NCBI RefSeq assembly: GCF_027587205.1
Contig: NZ_JAPDOD010000011.1
Location: forward strand, 1 to 64,000
Reading direction: 5' to 3'
Source of the DNA: Solirubrobacter ginsenosidimutans
GTDB taxonomy: Bacteria > Actinomycetota > Thermoleophilia > Solirubrobacterales > Solirubrobacteraceae
DNA: 64,000 nt
The notes beneath the pieces are model-generated. The model worked only from the letters and a program-made list of their open reading frames with translations. It searched no databases and was not told the origin of the DNA. Below are positions 16,965 to 27,400 of this stretch, in pieces (position 1 is the stretch's first letter; every line of letters starts with the position of its first letter). A program made the translations under genes and the position numbers.

Positions 16965-19052
16965 CTAGGTGCGGCGATCGGGCCGGGTGTTGGTTGGCTC
17001 GAGGCCGAATTGGTCGGCCCACCATCGCAGCCCGTGGTGGCTGTCGATGGCTCGTAGGAGTCGGCCGTCGTTGATTTGGCGCAGGTCGCGTCGCGGCGGG
17101 AACATGTCCCGCTGGGCGCACAGTACGGCGAGTTCGGCGCGGATGCGTGGGTCGGTCCATTCGCGCGGTCGGCCGCCGTTGTGGCATTGCCGGCAGGGCT
17201 GTGTGAATTCCTTGCTCCAGCGGGCGCGGCCGCCGTGGTGCGCCACGGCTTGGCTGAGCGCGCGCAGGCCGTCGCGAACGAATTGGGCCTCGGTCGGCCA
17301 GGCGACCTTGTCCTCGAGATACAACGTGAGCCCGGCGCGGATTCGCTCGTCGGTCCATTCGCGTGGCGAGGCCACCCTGGGCGCGATCGGCAACCCGATG
17401 CGGTCGGCCCAGACTGGCTCACCACCCTGGGCGACGATCTGGCAGTAGAGACGGAGGCGGTCGCTATTGGCAAACAGCTCGCGTGCGGGCCATTGGTCCA
17501 GGTTGCGGGTGAAGGCCCGCAGCTCGCGCTCGACACGTCGCGGGCTCCACCGGTGCTGCGAGGCTCCGAGCTTGCCGGCGTTGATCCAGTCGCGACGCTT
17601 GGCAAATCGACGGAGCGGGGTCGCATGCAGCGCGAGACTGGACAGGTCGTGTGGCGCCGTGCCCGCGGGGCAGATCGTGGTCCGTTCGGCGGTATGCCCA
17701 CGACCAGGCTCAACGAAGACGCACTCGATGACCGTGTTCATGACCTGGCGCCGCGCGTCGGAGGGCATGCCGGACCAGTCGCGCTCGAGCTCCTCGACGG
17801 GGGGCAGCTGATGCACGCCGACGCGCCGTTGCGCGTCGACGGCGTCCAGGCGCGCGCTTCGCAGCCGCTGTTGTCGGGCGATCAGCCCGCGCACGAAGGC
17901 GTCCTCGCCGAGTGAGGCGTGAACTCTTGAGCTGTCGCGGTAGCGAGCGAGATCTTCGGCGGCCTGCTCGACGCCGTGCAGCGCATTCGCCACAGCCGCC
18001 AATGGAGCGCCGCGCCGACGCGCCAGCAGCTCGAACATCACGTCGGAGACGACCGGCTCGAGATGGTCATTCGCGATGTAGGCGGGTCGCGGGCAGCGTC
18101 CGCCGGGGAACGCTCCACGACAGCCCCACGTGCGGTGCACACCGTCCTTGCGCCTCGCCGGGACCTGCGCCATCCGCCGGCTGCAGCTCGCGCAGCGCAC
18201 CAGCCCGGCCAACAGCAGCCCGATCGATTCATTGCCGTAGGAGCGTCGCGTCGGACTCTGCGCGGCCTGCCAGACCGGCCCCGGCACCAGCGGCGGATGC
18301 GCGCGCTCGTTACACACCAGGCCAAAGTGCACCTCGCCCAGGTAGGCCCGATTGGCCAACGTGTTGCGCACCGTCTGATACGACCAACCGCAGTTGCCCT
18401 TGGCAGTACGAACGTCATGGCGTTCAAACCAGCGCCCGAGCTCCGGCAACGTCCACCCGTCGGCGCGCAGCGCAAACGCCTCCCCGATCAGCGGCGCGGT
18501 CCGCGGGTCGGGCCGCAGCCGCCCGGAACGCGTGCGCCGATATCCAACCGGCACGACACTTGCGATGAACACGCCGCGATAGACGGCGCGCAGCTTGGCG
18601 TCATGCCACGACTGGCGATAGCGGGCCAGCTGCCACTCGGCGGTGGAGAGCAGGATCTGCATCACCATCCTCCCCGCCTCGGTCCGGGTATCCAGCCCGT
18701 CCTGGGCGGCAAAGAACTCACCCCCGGCCGAGCGGATGCGCTCAATGAGCTGCACGCTGTCCAACAGCGTGCGCCCGAAGCGGTCCACCCACGCCACCAC
18801 CACGCCATCAGAGATGCCCGCCTCGACCCGCGCGACCGTCTCCAACAGCAACGGCCGATCAGCCCGCGCGCCAGACTCATCGAGCTCCTCGACCACCCGC
18901 AACAACCGCGCCCCGCGACTGCGCGCCCACGCCTCGAGGTACTCCCGCTGCAGGTCCGGAGAAATAAAGCGCTCCCCAGAACGAGGACCCACGCGCGAGA
19001 CGCGCACATACCCATCCACCACCAACCGCGGCTCGTCCACGCTTGAACGCAT
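16965..19052 (-). CDS. Large serine recombinase with C-terminal helical repeats
   Basis: The 695-aa protein has the resolvase/invertase domain at the N-terminus (YVRVSRVG with catalytic Ser19, then DGVVVAWVDRFGRTL). A recombinase domain (GYRRTRSGRLRPD to RAYLGEVHFGL) and a zinc-ribbon-type segment with CASC, CRG and CPRP cysteines follow. After a coiled-coil region, residues ~500-690 carry four Trp-based helical units (REWTDERIRAGLTLYL, REWTDPRIRAELAVL and relatives). These resemble the DNA-binding repeats attached to homing or HNH endonucleases and are an unusual addition. The protein catalyses integration or excision between attachment sites. No intact element is evident around it, and I could not identify att repeats by eye. 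The frame is apparently intact. Confidence 0.8.
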   Translation of the reverse strand: MRSSVDEPRLVVDGYVRVSRVGPRSGERFISPDLQREYLEAWARSRGARLLRVVEELDESGARADRPLLLETVARVEAGISDGVVVAWVDRFGRTLLDSVQLIERIRSAGGEFFAAQDGLDTRTEAGRMVMQILLSTAEWQLARYRQSWHDAKLRAVYRGVFIASVVPVGYRRTRSGRLRPDPRTAPLIGEAFALRADGWTLPELGRWFERHDVRTAKGNCGWSYQTVRNTLANRAYLGEVHFGLVCNERAHPPLVPGPVWQAAQSPTRRSYGNESIGLLLAGLVRCASCSRRMAQVPARRKDGVHRTWGCRGAFPGGRCPRPAYIANDHLEPVVSDVMFELLARRRGAPLAAVANALHGVEQAAEDLARYRDSSRVHASLGEDAFVRGLIARQQRLRSARLDAVDAQRRVGVHQLPPVEELERDWSGMPSDARRQVMNTVIECVFVEPGRGHTAERTTICPAGTAPHDLSSLALHATPLRRFAKRRDWINAGKLGASQHRWSPRRVERELRAFTRNLDQWPARELFANSDRLRLYCQIVAQGGEPVWADRIGLPIAPRVASPREWTDERIRAGLTLYLEDKVAWPTEAQFVRDGLRALSQAVAHHGGRARWSKEFTQPCRQCHNGGRPREWTDPRIRAELAVLCAQRDMFPPRRDLRQINDGRLLRAIDSHHGLRWWADQFGLEPTNTRPDRRT

Positions 19053-19216
19053 CAGGCGCTCCTCTCATCAACTCGGCCGATCCAGACCGACCGACAAACC
19101 CTGACGCCACGACCGCGCAGCGTCCACGGCCAAAAGCTCAAAACCCTCCCAACCGAACCAGCCGGATACACCAGCACCTTGGGGGCGAGCCCCGCGCCCG
19201 CACGCCTATCACCACC

Positions 19217-19420
19217 ATGACCCGCGATCTCAACCCCATCCTCCTCGCCCTCGACCGCGCCGCGGCCGCACTTTCCGAAGCGGCATCAGAACTGACGCTG
19301 GCGATGTTGGCCGCCGGCGCGACACCGCTATCGCACGACGCCTACGTGCTCTCCGAAGCCATCGAGGCCGAGATCGTCGCCGTGACGATGACCCGCCTTC
19401 GCCACACACCCAGCGCCTGA
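19217..19420 (+). CDS. Possible small protein, 67 aa
   Basis: The frame ATG-ACC-CGC-GAT encodes MTRDLNPILLALDRAAAALS and an Ala-rich amphipathic helix, ending RLRHTPSA. Codon use fits the genome, but there is no clear ribosome binding site and no family is recognised. It lies upstream of, and divergent from, the serine recombinase. Confidence 0.3.
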   Translation: MTRDLNPILLALDRAAAALSEAASELTLAMLAAGATPLSHDAYVLSEAIEAEIVAVTMTRLRHTPSA

Positions 19421-19946
19421 CAACGCCTCAACCACGAACAGACACCCTCGACCCCTCGGCGGCCAGCACGGCGCCCACTCCATGAGACAACGAGTCCGCC
19501 TAAAGAACTGCGACCCGCTGTTGCTTCTCGTCCACAGCAACAGTTGCTCCACAGCGTGAGGAGATTCACCTGGCGCGAGCGGCAGAAGTCGGGCCGGACG
19601 AGACGTCCGCTTCTCGCTTGGGTCCTAGCCGAACGGGCCTCCGGTTGTGGTTGCATAACCACCGAGGGCCGCCCGTCGCGAACCCCATGCGTGCCTGCTT
19701 GTCCAGGGCACACCGTCCGCGGTTGCCGCCGGGACGTGGCGGAGGAACCGTCGCAGTCGTGCGAGTAGCGCCGCATCGGGGGGCGGGAAAGCCGTCCACA
19801 GGGCGAAGGGGATCCCGTCAGCACGGGGCACGCTGGACGGAACGAGGTCGCCGGCGAACACCGGCGCGCCGTCGTCTGACCGGGAGTGGGTGCTTCACTG
19901 ACAGCGCTAGCTGCGCGAGCATGCAACCTCTCGATGTGCTCATGGA

Positions 19947-19980
19947 GAGCCGGATGCGGTGGAACTCGCAAGTCCGGTTT
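19947..19980 (+). mobile_element. Group II intron domain V-like hairpin (intron relic)
   Basis: The 34-nt segment starts GAGCCGGATGCGG and ends GTCCGGTTT. It folds as an eight-pair lower stem (GAGCCGGA with TCCGGTTT, allowing G-U pairs), a two-base bulge and an upper stem (TGCGG with TCGCA). That is the length, layout and AGC-containing start of group II intron domain V. A perfect CCGGC/GCCGG hairpin lies about 25 bases downstream, near where domain VI is expected. No reverse transcriptase frame is found upstream, so only a 3' relic seems to remain. Confidence 0.5.
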
Positions 19981-20201
19981 GGAGGACGGCGGCGAGGACC
20001 ACCGGCTGAAAGCCGGCACCGGCACCGACACCGGCGCCTCGCCGCCGACCCTGCGCGCGGGTGCGCCAGGCGGTGCGCCAGGACTGCTGTCGCACCGAGA
20101 AGCGGAGTCTCGTCCTGCGTTCCTGGTCGTCGTACGTTTCGCCGGCGAGTGTCACCCACAAAGCGATTGACCGTGCCGCCGACCGCCGACTAGCATCGGG
20201 T

Positions 20202-21437
20202 GTGCCGGTGGAACGTGACAAGACCGCAGCAACCGATCCCAGGGATCGCGCGTCGCAAATCGACTCGCGGAGCAGTACACCAGCATTTGGCGCGGAGACG
20301 GGTTGCGAGGAGGAAGCGCGGGTCCCGACGACCCCGATTCCGAGCGAGCCGCAGGCTCGTGCGGATCTCGGCCCAACACAAAGCGACAAGACGGCGTACC
20401 CAGCCCTGGCCTCTGCGCTGAAACCCGCGCACAGCCACTTCCGCGCGGTTGCGCAGGCCTACATGTACTCGAAAGGCCCGCTGGCGAAGGGCCAGGAGGC
20501 CTCGTCGGGGGCGGACCAGGCGGCGATGGCGCGCTTCTATCCGCATCTTCATGCTGCCTTTGTGGAACGCTACGGCATCGCGGAGTACCACTGGTGCGCG
20601 CATGCTCCGGCGGCCGCGGTGCTGACCAGTCGGCGTAGAGGGTGGCGCGCGGAGTGCCATGTGTGGCTGTTCATCAATCCACGCGGAGCATGGCCCGCCA
20701 TCGAAGCTACGCTCAACGATTGCAGCGTGCTCAAGGACGAGATCGAAGACAGCCTTAGGGGCTCGGCCCGCGGGCGTTGCTTGCACATGCTGTTCGAGGT
20801 CATTACTACCGCGCTCGCGCTGCTTGACGATTTCACGCCACCGCCTGCTTCCGCAGCGGAGCAAGGCAGCCAATCTCGTCATGGTCGAAAGGCCGCTGCG
20901 CGAGATAATCCTCTGGAACATCTCCGAAGCCGGATGGGCAAGGTCCGAGGCCAGTTCGAGCAAGCAGCCCGCCGTTCGATGCAGTTGGTTTATCTCAGCG
21001 GGATGTTTGCGTGGACACTCCTAATCGCCGCTGCCACTGTCGCGATTCTTGCGATAGACGGAACGGCTCTTGGCGATCACCTGGCGATCAACGGGAGCGA
21101 TGCGCGACGGGCGATTGTCAGCGTGCTGGCGGGCACGGCCGGTGCGTTCATGAGCGTGTTGCTGCGCATGACACGTGATCAGGGCATCGAGGTCGATGTA
21201 TTGGTAGGCCGAACTATCGGTCATGTGCTCGGGGCAAGCCGCCCGTTGCTCGGCGCAATTTCGGGCATCGGCGTCTACTTGCTCCTCGCGAGCGGCCTGA
21301 TACCGCTCGCGCCGAGCGACCCATCCCAGGTGAACGCACTGTACGCTGCATGTGCATTTGCCGCAGGGTTCAGCGAGCGCTTGGTGCCGGACATGCTCGG
21401 GATCGCGACCAACCAGCTAACGTCCAGCGGCGCCTGA
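20202..21437 (+). CDS. Membrane protein with soluble N-terminal domain
   Basis: From the GTG at 20202 the protein has about 411 aa. Residues 1-250 are soluble, with a helical segment including AMARFYPHLHAAFVERYGI and Trp-rich VWLFINPRGAW. The C-terminal part contains three to four membrane helices: LVYLSGMFAWTLLIAAATVA, RAIVSVLAGTAGAFMSVLL, LLGAISGIGVYLLLASGLI and ALYAACAFAAGFSE. The ending AAGFSERLVPDMLG is a pattern I have seen in uncharacterised actinobacterial membrane proteins. Its stop is four bases before the next ATG, so the two genes form an operon. The soluble-domain-plus-membrane layout is compatible with a defence effector, but no motif proves this. Confidence 0.65.
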   Translation: MPVERDKTAATDPRDRASQIDSRSSTPAFGAETGCEEEARVPTTPIPSEPQARADLGPTQSDKTAYPALASALKPAHSHFRAVAQAYMYSKGPLAKGQEASSGADQAAMARFYPHLHAAFVERYGIAEYHWCAHAPAAAVLTSRRRGWRAECHVWLFINPRGAWPAIEATLNDCSVLKDEIEDSLRGSARGRCLHMLFEVITTALALLDDFTPPPASAAEQGSQSRHGRKAAARDNPLEHLRSRMGKVRGQFEQAARRSMQLVYLSGMFAWTLLIAAATVAILAIDGTALGDHLAINGSDARRAIVSVLAGTAGAFMSVLLRMTRDQGIEVDVLVGRTIGHVLGASRPLLGAISGIGVYLLLASGLIPLAPSDPSQVNALYAACAFAAGFSERLVPDMLGIATNQLTSSGA

Positions 21438-21441
21438 GCCG

Positions 21442-21930
21442 ATGAGCGGAATCGGTCCTCCTGGATCGCCGGCCTCGGCCACTATGGCCCGCCTCGACCC
21501 GAAAACGGTGGTCGGGACTCTCGGTACGCTCAGCCTCGGCGTCATAACGCTCCTCACGGTGTTCGCGGTCGTCGACTGGTCGGCGGCGCAGACCGCGCTA
21601 CTGACCGCCGAACTGGCCGCGATCACGGGCTTCGCCGCGGCACTCGTCGCGCACCTCAAGCCGGGGACGGCGCAGGAACATGTCGCTCTCGCGGCGACGT
21701 TCACAGCTACGGTCTCAACTACTTTAGCCCTCGGCACCGCATTCGATTGGTGGACTCTGACCGGACAGGAGGTCAGTGCGCTTGTCGGCGTGGTCACCGC
21801 CCTAACCAGCGTCGGAAGCGCGATGATCGCTCGACAGCACGTCCGCGAGCTGATCACGCCAAACGGTGAGCCTGCGCGGGGTAGGCGACCGCCGGGACCG
21901 CCCGTGGGTAGTGGCAGCGACGAGGACTGA
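21442..21930 (+). CDS. Small membrane protein, second gene of a two-gene operon
   Basis: The 162-aa product has three to four predicted membrane helices (VVGTLGTLSLGVITLLTVFA, ALLTAELAAITGFAAALVAH, EHVALAATFTATVSTTLALG and VSALVGVVTALTSVGSAMIA) and a Pro/Gly-rich cytoplasmic tail. The arrangement is holin-like in size, but I recognise no family. It begins four bases after the upstream gene, so the two probably act as a membrane complex. Confidence 0.65.
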   Translation: MSGIGPPGSPASATMARLDPKTVVGTLGTLSLGVITLLTVFAVVDWSAAQTALLTAELAAITGFAAALVAHLKPGTAQEHVALAATFTATVSTTLALGTAFDWWTLTGQEVSALVGVVTALTSVGSAMIARQHVRELITPNGEPARGRRPPGPPVGSGSDED

Positions 21931-22552
21931 ACGGACTATCGAGCCTGGCCCAACCAAGCGTCGAACTCGTCCGTGCCGCCGCGCTTGATGATCAGCATGG
22001 TGCCGACGCTCGCCAGCTCCCACCACGAGTCGCACAGGCTCTGGCCCCACGGCATTTTGGCCGATCGATCTGAGCCTTGACCTCCGGCGACCGTGGTAAG
22101 GCAGGTCTCATGGCATAGGACCCGCTTCGATCGTCTTGGCGGACTTGAGGGCACCTACGTCGTCGCCTTTACGGCGCCCGACCGACTCACAGCGCTCTTG
22201 GAAATGCCGCCACGACTCCCGCGCGCTGTTGGGACGGACGAGGCCAAGAGGCGCCCGTCGGAACGCAATCGGCCACGACCGCGATCCTCCTGAATCCGTA
22301 GAAAGCTGGCATGTGCAGGGCGACGCCTGGCGGTCGAATACGGGCCGCGTGGCGCGGTCGAATGTAGGCCAGTCCTCCCGCGTCGGGCGGCATAGGTCAA
22401 GGCACGCGCGGGGTGGCATCCGCGCAGACCGAGATAAGCCCAGGCACCCGCCCTCACCAACCGTCCCTGGCGCCAACACTGCGCTACCGCTCTTCGTCGT
22501 GGCTGTCGCACAAACGGTCGGATCTGTCCGAGCGGATCAAGACGATTTTGGT
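21931..22552. other. Intergenic region upstream of the IS1182 relic
   Basis: A minus-strand frame ending at 21936 reads MPWGQSLCDSWWELASVGTM, then LIIKRGGTDEFDAWLGQAR. It looks protein-like but is only about 39 residues from its ATG, and may be a gene fragment or a small gene. The rest shows no supported gene, and I could not find terminal inverted repeats of the insertion sequence. Confidence 0.35.
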
Positions 22553-23944
22553 ATGCCGCAGAACTTCCTGGCGTGTGATCGCGAGCAGGAGTTGTTGTTG
22601 CCGCCGAGCCTGCGCGAGTGGCTGCCGGAGAATCACCTGGCGTGGTGCGTCATCGACGCCGTCGGCACGTTCGATCTGGCCGCGTTCTACGCGGCCTATC
22701 GTGCCGATGGGTGGGGTCGCGCGGCACACGAGCCGGCGATGATGGTGGCGTTGTTGCTGTACGCGTATGCGATCGGGGAGCGCTCGTCGCGGCGGATCGA
22801 GCGCCACTGCGAGCACGACGTCGCGTTTCGGGTCATCGCCGCCAATCGGATCCCTGATCACGCCACGATCGCGCGCTTTCGTGTCCGGCACTAGCGCGCG
22901 CTCGCGGCCCTCTTCGGGGACGTGCTGGCGCTGTGCGCCGAGGCCGGGCTGGTCGAGGTCGGGGTGATCGCGGTCGACGGCAGAAGGTGCACGCCAACGC
23001 GTCCCAGCACGCGACGCGCGATTACGGGCAGATCGTGGCTGAGATCCTGGACGAGGCCGACGCCGTCGATCGAGCTGAGGACGAGCGCTACGGCGAGCGG
23101 CGCGGCGATGAGCTGCCGGCGGAGTTCTCGAGCGCTCAGGGGCGGCGGGGGTGGCTGCGCGAGGCCAAGCGCCGGCTCAAAGAGCGACGCGCCGAGGAGG
23201 CGCGCCCGGTTCCCGGCTCGCGTCGCGACCGCCTCGAGGACGCCAAGCAACGGCTGGAAGGAGAACACCGGGTCGAGTGCCAGGCCAACGCGGCCTATGA
23301 GGCCTACCGCGCCCGTGGACGGATGAAGGACGGTCGCCGCTTTGGCCGCCCGCCGGACCCGCACGAGCCGCCGGCCACGCCTGCGGGCAAGGTCAATCTC
23401 ACCGACCCCGATTCGCGCAACGTCAAGACGCCGCGCGGGTGCAGGGCTACAACGCCCAGGCGGTTTGCACACAGAATCAGATCGTGATCGCCGCCGAAGT
23501 GACGCTCGACTCACCGGACTTCGGGCACCTCGCGCCGATGATCGCGGCCGCCGAAACCGAACTCGCCGGGGCCGGCATCAGCGGGCCGTTGGAGATCGTG
23601 CTCGCCGACGCCGGCTACTGGCATCACGTGCAGATCGAGCAGGTCACCGGCCGCGGAGCGGTCGTGTTGATCCCGCCCGACGCCGGCAAGCGCCAGGGCA
23701 CTCGCCCGGGCTGGAACGGCGGGCTCTACGACTTCATGCGGCGCGTGCTCGCGACCGATCGCGGCGGCGAGCTCTACGCCAACGCAAAGGCATGATCGAA
23801 CCGATCTTCGCCGACACCAAGTTCAACCGACGCTGCGACCGATTCCAACGCCGCGGCCGATCCGCCGCCCGCTCGGAATGGCGCCTGATCACCGCCACCC
23901 ACAACCTGCTCAAGCTGCACCGGCACCAGCTCGCCATCGCCTGA
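22553..23944 (+). pseudogene. IS1182-family-type transposase pseudogene
   Basis: The frame starts MPQNFLACDREQELLLPPSL and gives the typical DDE transposase of this group in pieces. The N-terminal half ends at a TAG (22892), where homologues continue RALAALFGDVLALCAEAGLV. A one-base loss near 22985 disrupts IAVDG-KVHANAS, a second near 23437 separates KTPRG from QGYNAQAVCT, and a third near 23785 separates ELYA from KGMIEPIFADTKF. The end GRSAARSEWRLITATHNLLK is intact to the TGA. With one nonsense and three frame changes it cannot be active. It indicates insertion-sequence traffic next to the STAND defence gene. Confidence 0.8.
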
Positions 23945-24499
23945 CTACATGCCCGTAGGTCGCGAGGCGGGCCGCGACGGGGCCATGCAACCACCTCAAC
24001 ACCTTTTCGACCCCGCCCCGGGTCTCAATAGGTTGCGCCCGGGCGCGGTGCCGGCGACCCGCCTCACGACGGCAATGATGAACTACCCACCACGCGCATC
24101 CCTTGCGCGACAGCCACCGTCCAAAGCGGAAGCGGTGACCAGATAGATCAGGCAACATCGCACCGTTCGCCAGCCGACAGGCGCAAAGCAAGTCGAAGCC
24201 AACCGTGTGCTCACGCCGCGACCGAAGCGCCTTGGTGCCGAGCGCGGCACCGCAACCCGCTGGCCGGGCCACTCCAAGAGGCCGGTGGTGACGTCGCCGA
24301 CCCGTGCGGCGAAGGGCGCGAGAAACCGATAGCCGTCGGTCGCGTAGTACTGCTCGCGGAGCCCCGCCTCACGCTAGCTCGCGCGTAGACGCGGCCCCGA
24401 ACTGGATGCATACTTGCGAACAATCGTGATCTCGTTCTCGTGTCGTCCGGCGCTGACTTACGATCGAACGGTGTATCGCAACGAGACTGAGCCACTCAC
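23945..24499. other. Gap with a protein-like remnant
   Basis: On the minus strand about 24393-24265 a frame reads EAGLREQYYATDGYRFLAPF and continues FAARVGDVTTGLLEWPGQRV. This looks coding but is bounded by a stop upstream and loses character downstream. I do not recognise the family. The last ~100 bases should contain the promoter of the STAND gene. Confidence 0.4.
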
Positions 24500-27400
24500 G
24501 TGACGATCCCTCCGGCGGAGGGCGAACGCCGCGCGCAGCTCGGTCTCGTCCCGCAGTACAAGATCGCCGCGGAGAAGATCTACGCCCTGCTGCTCGACGG
24601 CGGCTTGCACGAGCTCGGTATTGCCGATCCCGAGGCCAAGACGCTCGACGATATCCAGCTCGTGCGGCAACACCGGGCCGGACTGATCCTCGACGCCTAC
24701 CAGGTTAAGTGGGGCCACCGCGGCGGCATCTTGGCTCCCGCCGAGCTCGCCGACCTGCTCAAGCAGATGATCGAAGGGCGAAAGGCCATCATCGAAGCGC
24801 GCAAGGGGCGTGTTGTCGCGGGAGCCCCAGAAGTCGTCCGCGTCGTCGCGCACCTCTACACGAGCGACGCGCCGTCGACCTTCTCCCGAGCCGGCGATGC
24901 GTTCGATGGAGGCGGGCGCAGCCTTCACAAGTTCATCGAGGAGGTCTGGAAGCCCGCCGAGCGCCAGCTGGTCAGCGCGCTGAACGACGTCGATCTACAG
25001 TGGCATGTCTACCTCACTGGCCTGGCCGAGACCGTCGGACTAGGAGCCGACGACCTGCTGGCCGCGGCGCCAGACCTGCGCATCCATACCGGCCAGGAGC
25101 TCAGAGAGGAGACGATCGAGGACACCGACTGGTCGACGCGCGACTCCCTCGAAGACCTGGTGACGATCCGCAGCAAGCTGCAGGACCTAGTCAGCAGCCG
25201 AGACGAGACCTATGTCTGGCTGACCACCCAGGATCTGCTCTCCCATCTGGGTGAGGACTGGCAAGGGCGCTGGCATCCGCGTCTGACGCACGAGTTTCCG
25301 ACCAGTGGCCCGTATGAGCCTTTGGAGTCGAGCATCGAGCAACTCGAAGAGGCGCTCGACCGCTTCGATCACGGCTATATCGGTCTGACGGGGAGCCCCG
25401 GCGCCGGCAAGTCGACCTTGCTGACCCGGCTGTTGCGAGCTGACCGGCGCGTCGCCGCGCGCTACTACGCCTACGTCCCCGACAGCTATGACTCGCAGCG
25501 CGGCGAGGCCACCGCCTTCCTGCACGACCTCTACTTGGCGATCACCGAGCGCCAAGGCCGCCGGCGGCCCGCGCCACGTTCGAATGACCTCGGGTCGCTG
25601 CATCGGGCGTTTCGTGAGGAGTTGAGCCGGCTCGGCACCCAAGCCCGAGAGAAGGGACAGACCGAGATCCTTCTCATCGACGGTCTAGACCACGTCCGCC
25701 GCGACCCGCTTCCCCACCACTCTCTGCTCAAGGAGCTTCCGGCGGTCGAGGAGATCCCCGACGGCGTTCTCTTTGTGATCGGGACGCGCAGCCTCGAAGA
25801 CCTCCCCAAGCAGGTGTCCCGCGGCATCGTCGGCGAGCGTCACGTCGAAGTAGCCCCGCTGCCACGCGCAGCGGTGATCAGCCTGGCCGAACAGGAGGGC
25901 CTGGGCGAGCTAGGCGACGACGTGACGGCGCTGTCCGGGGGACATCCTCTGTTGGCCCGGACCTATCTGGAACTCGCCAAGGGTTTGGCTCCCCGGGACC
26001 GTCGCGCCGCGCTGGCCGCGCTGCCTGCCGGCGCCGGTGACGTGTGGGAGTTCTACGACGGTGTCTGGGAAACGGTGTCGGCCGATCCCGACCTGGTCGG
26101 ACAGTTGGGCATGGTCAGCCGGATGCGGGGGACGATCCGGCTCGCGTGGCTGGCTGAGACCGGCAGCAGCCCCGCGGAGATCGAGCGTCTTCGACGCCTT
26201 GACTATCTCTTCGCCAAGAGCGGCCCGGACCGCTGGACGTTCTTTCACTCGTCCTTTCGCGAATACCTGAAGGCCGAGACCGCAGAAGTCGACGGTCAGT
26301 TCGCCGAGGCCCTTCATCGCAAGCATCACGCCGACCTCGCAGCGCGATGCCGATCCTCGAGCGACGAGAGTCCCGAGCGCTTCGACGTTCTCTTTCATCT
26401 CCTTGAAAGCGGCCACCCCAAAGCGGTGCTGCGCGAAGCCACGCCCGAGTTCTTCCGCCATCAGGTCGACGGCCTGCGCGCTCGCGCCGACGTTCAGGAA
26501 GACATCCAGATGGCGGCGCTGGCGCTGGGCGAGTGCCACGTCCCGATCGGCGTTCTGAACCTGGCGCTGTCAGCACATGAGCTGCAGGTCCGCGGCTATC
26601 AGTTCCCCGAAGACACCGACTTCCTTCGGCTTTTGGTGGCGATCGACCAGCCGGAATTGGCCATCGCCCATCTGGGCGAGATCGACAACGGCACCGTCGG
26701 GCACGACCGGATCAGGTCAGCCATGCAGTTGGCCATGAGCCTCCACAAGCGTGGCTTCGAAGGTGAGGCGCTGCGCGTCTTCGACGTCCACGAACCCCTG
26801 GACTGGCTCGGTGGGCGCGCAGGATCCTGGCGGGAATCGCCGCGCGGGAACCGGCCCGCACTGTGGGGCTGGGCTCGGACGGCCGCGATCCTCAAGGGCC
26901 CGCAGTACGTCGTCGACGCAGTCCGAGTCCTTCGCCCGCCCACCGGGCGCCGGCGTGACGTCGGACTCGACCAAGAGGAACTCGACGATCTGCGCTGGAC
27001 GCTGCTGCGGCTCGGTGGCGAGCAGCTGCTCGACGCGGGGAAGTGGACCGAGGCCGAAATCATTCACAAAGCCCTGCTGGCCGTCGGGCCATCCGCGGCG
27101 ACTGCCGTCGCCCTGTTCGAACTGCAGGCGCTGCGCGCCCGCTCCGACGCCTGCGAAGGCGATCTGAGCGGTCGTCAGGACATCGACGCTGATTCGCTGC
27201 CGCCGGCGGGCCGTCTCGTGTTGGCCGCGCTTTGCCTGCGAGACGACGACCCGGGCGCAGCGCGGGCGTTGTTTCAGACCATCGCGAACCCGGACTTGCC
27301 CAGCCGGGAGCACCACGACCGGCGCGACCGCAGGGCCTGGGAGTTCTTCCACGCCTACCACCGCTTGGCGGCGAAGCTCGACGGCGCATCGGATCCGGTC

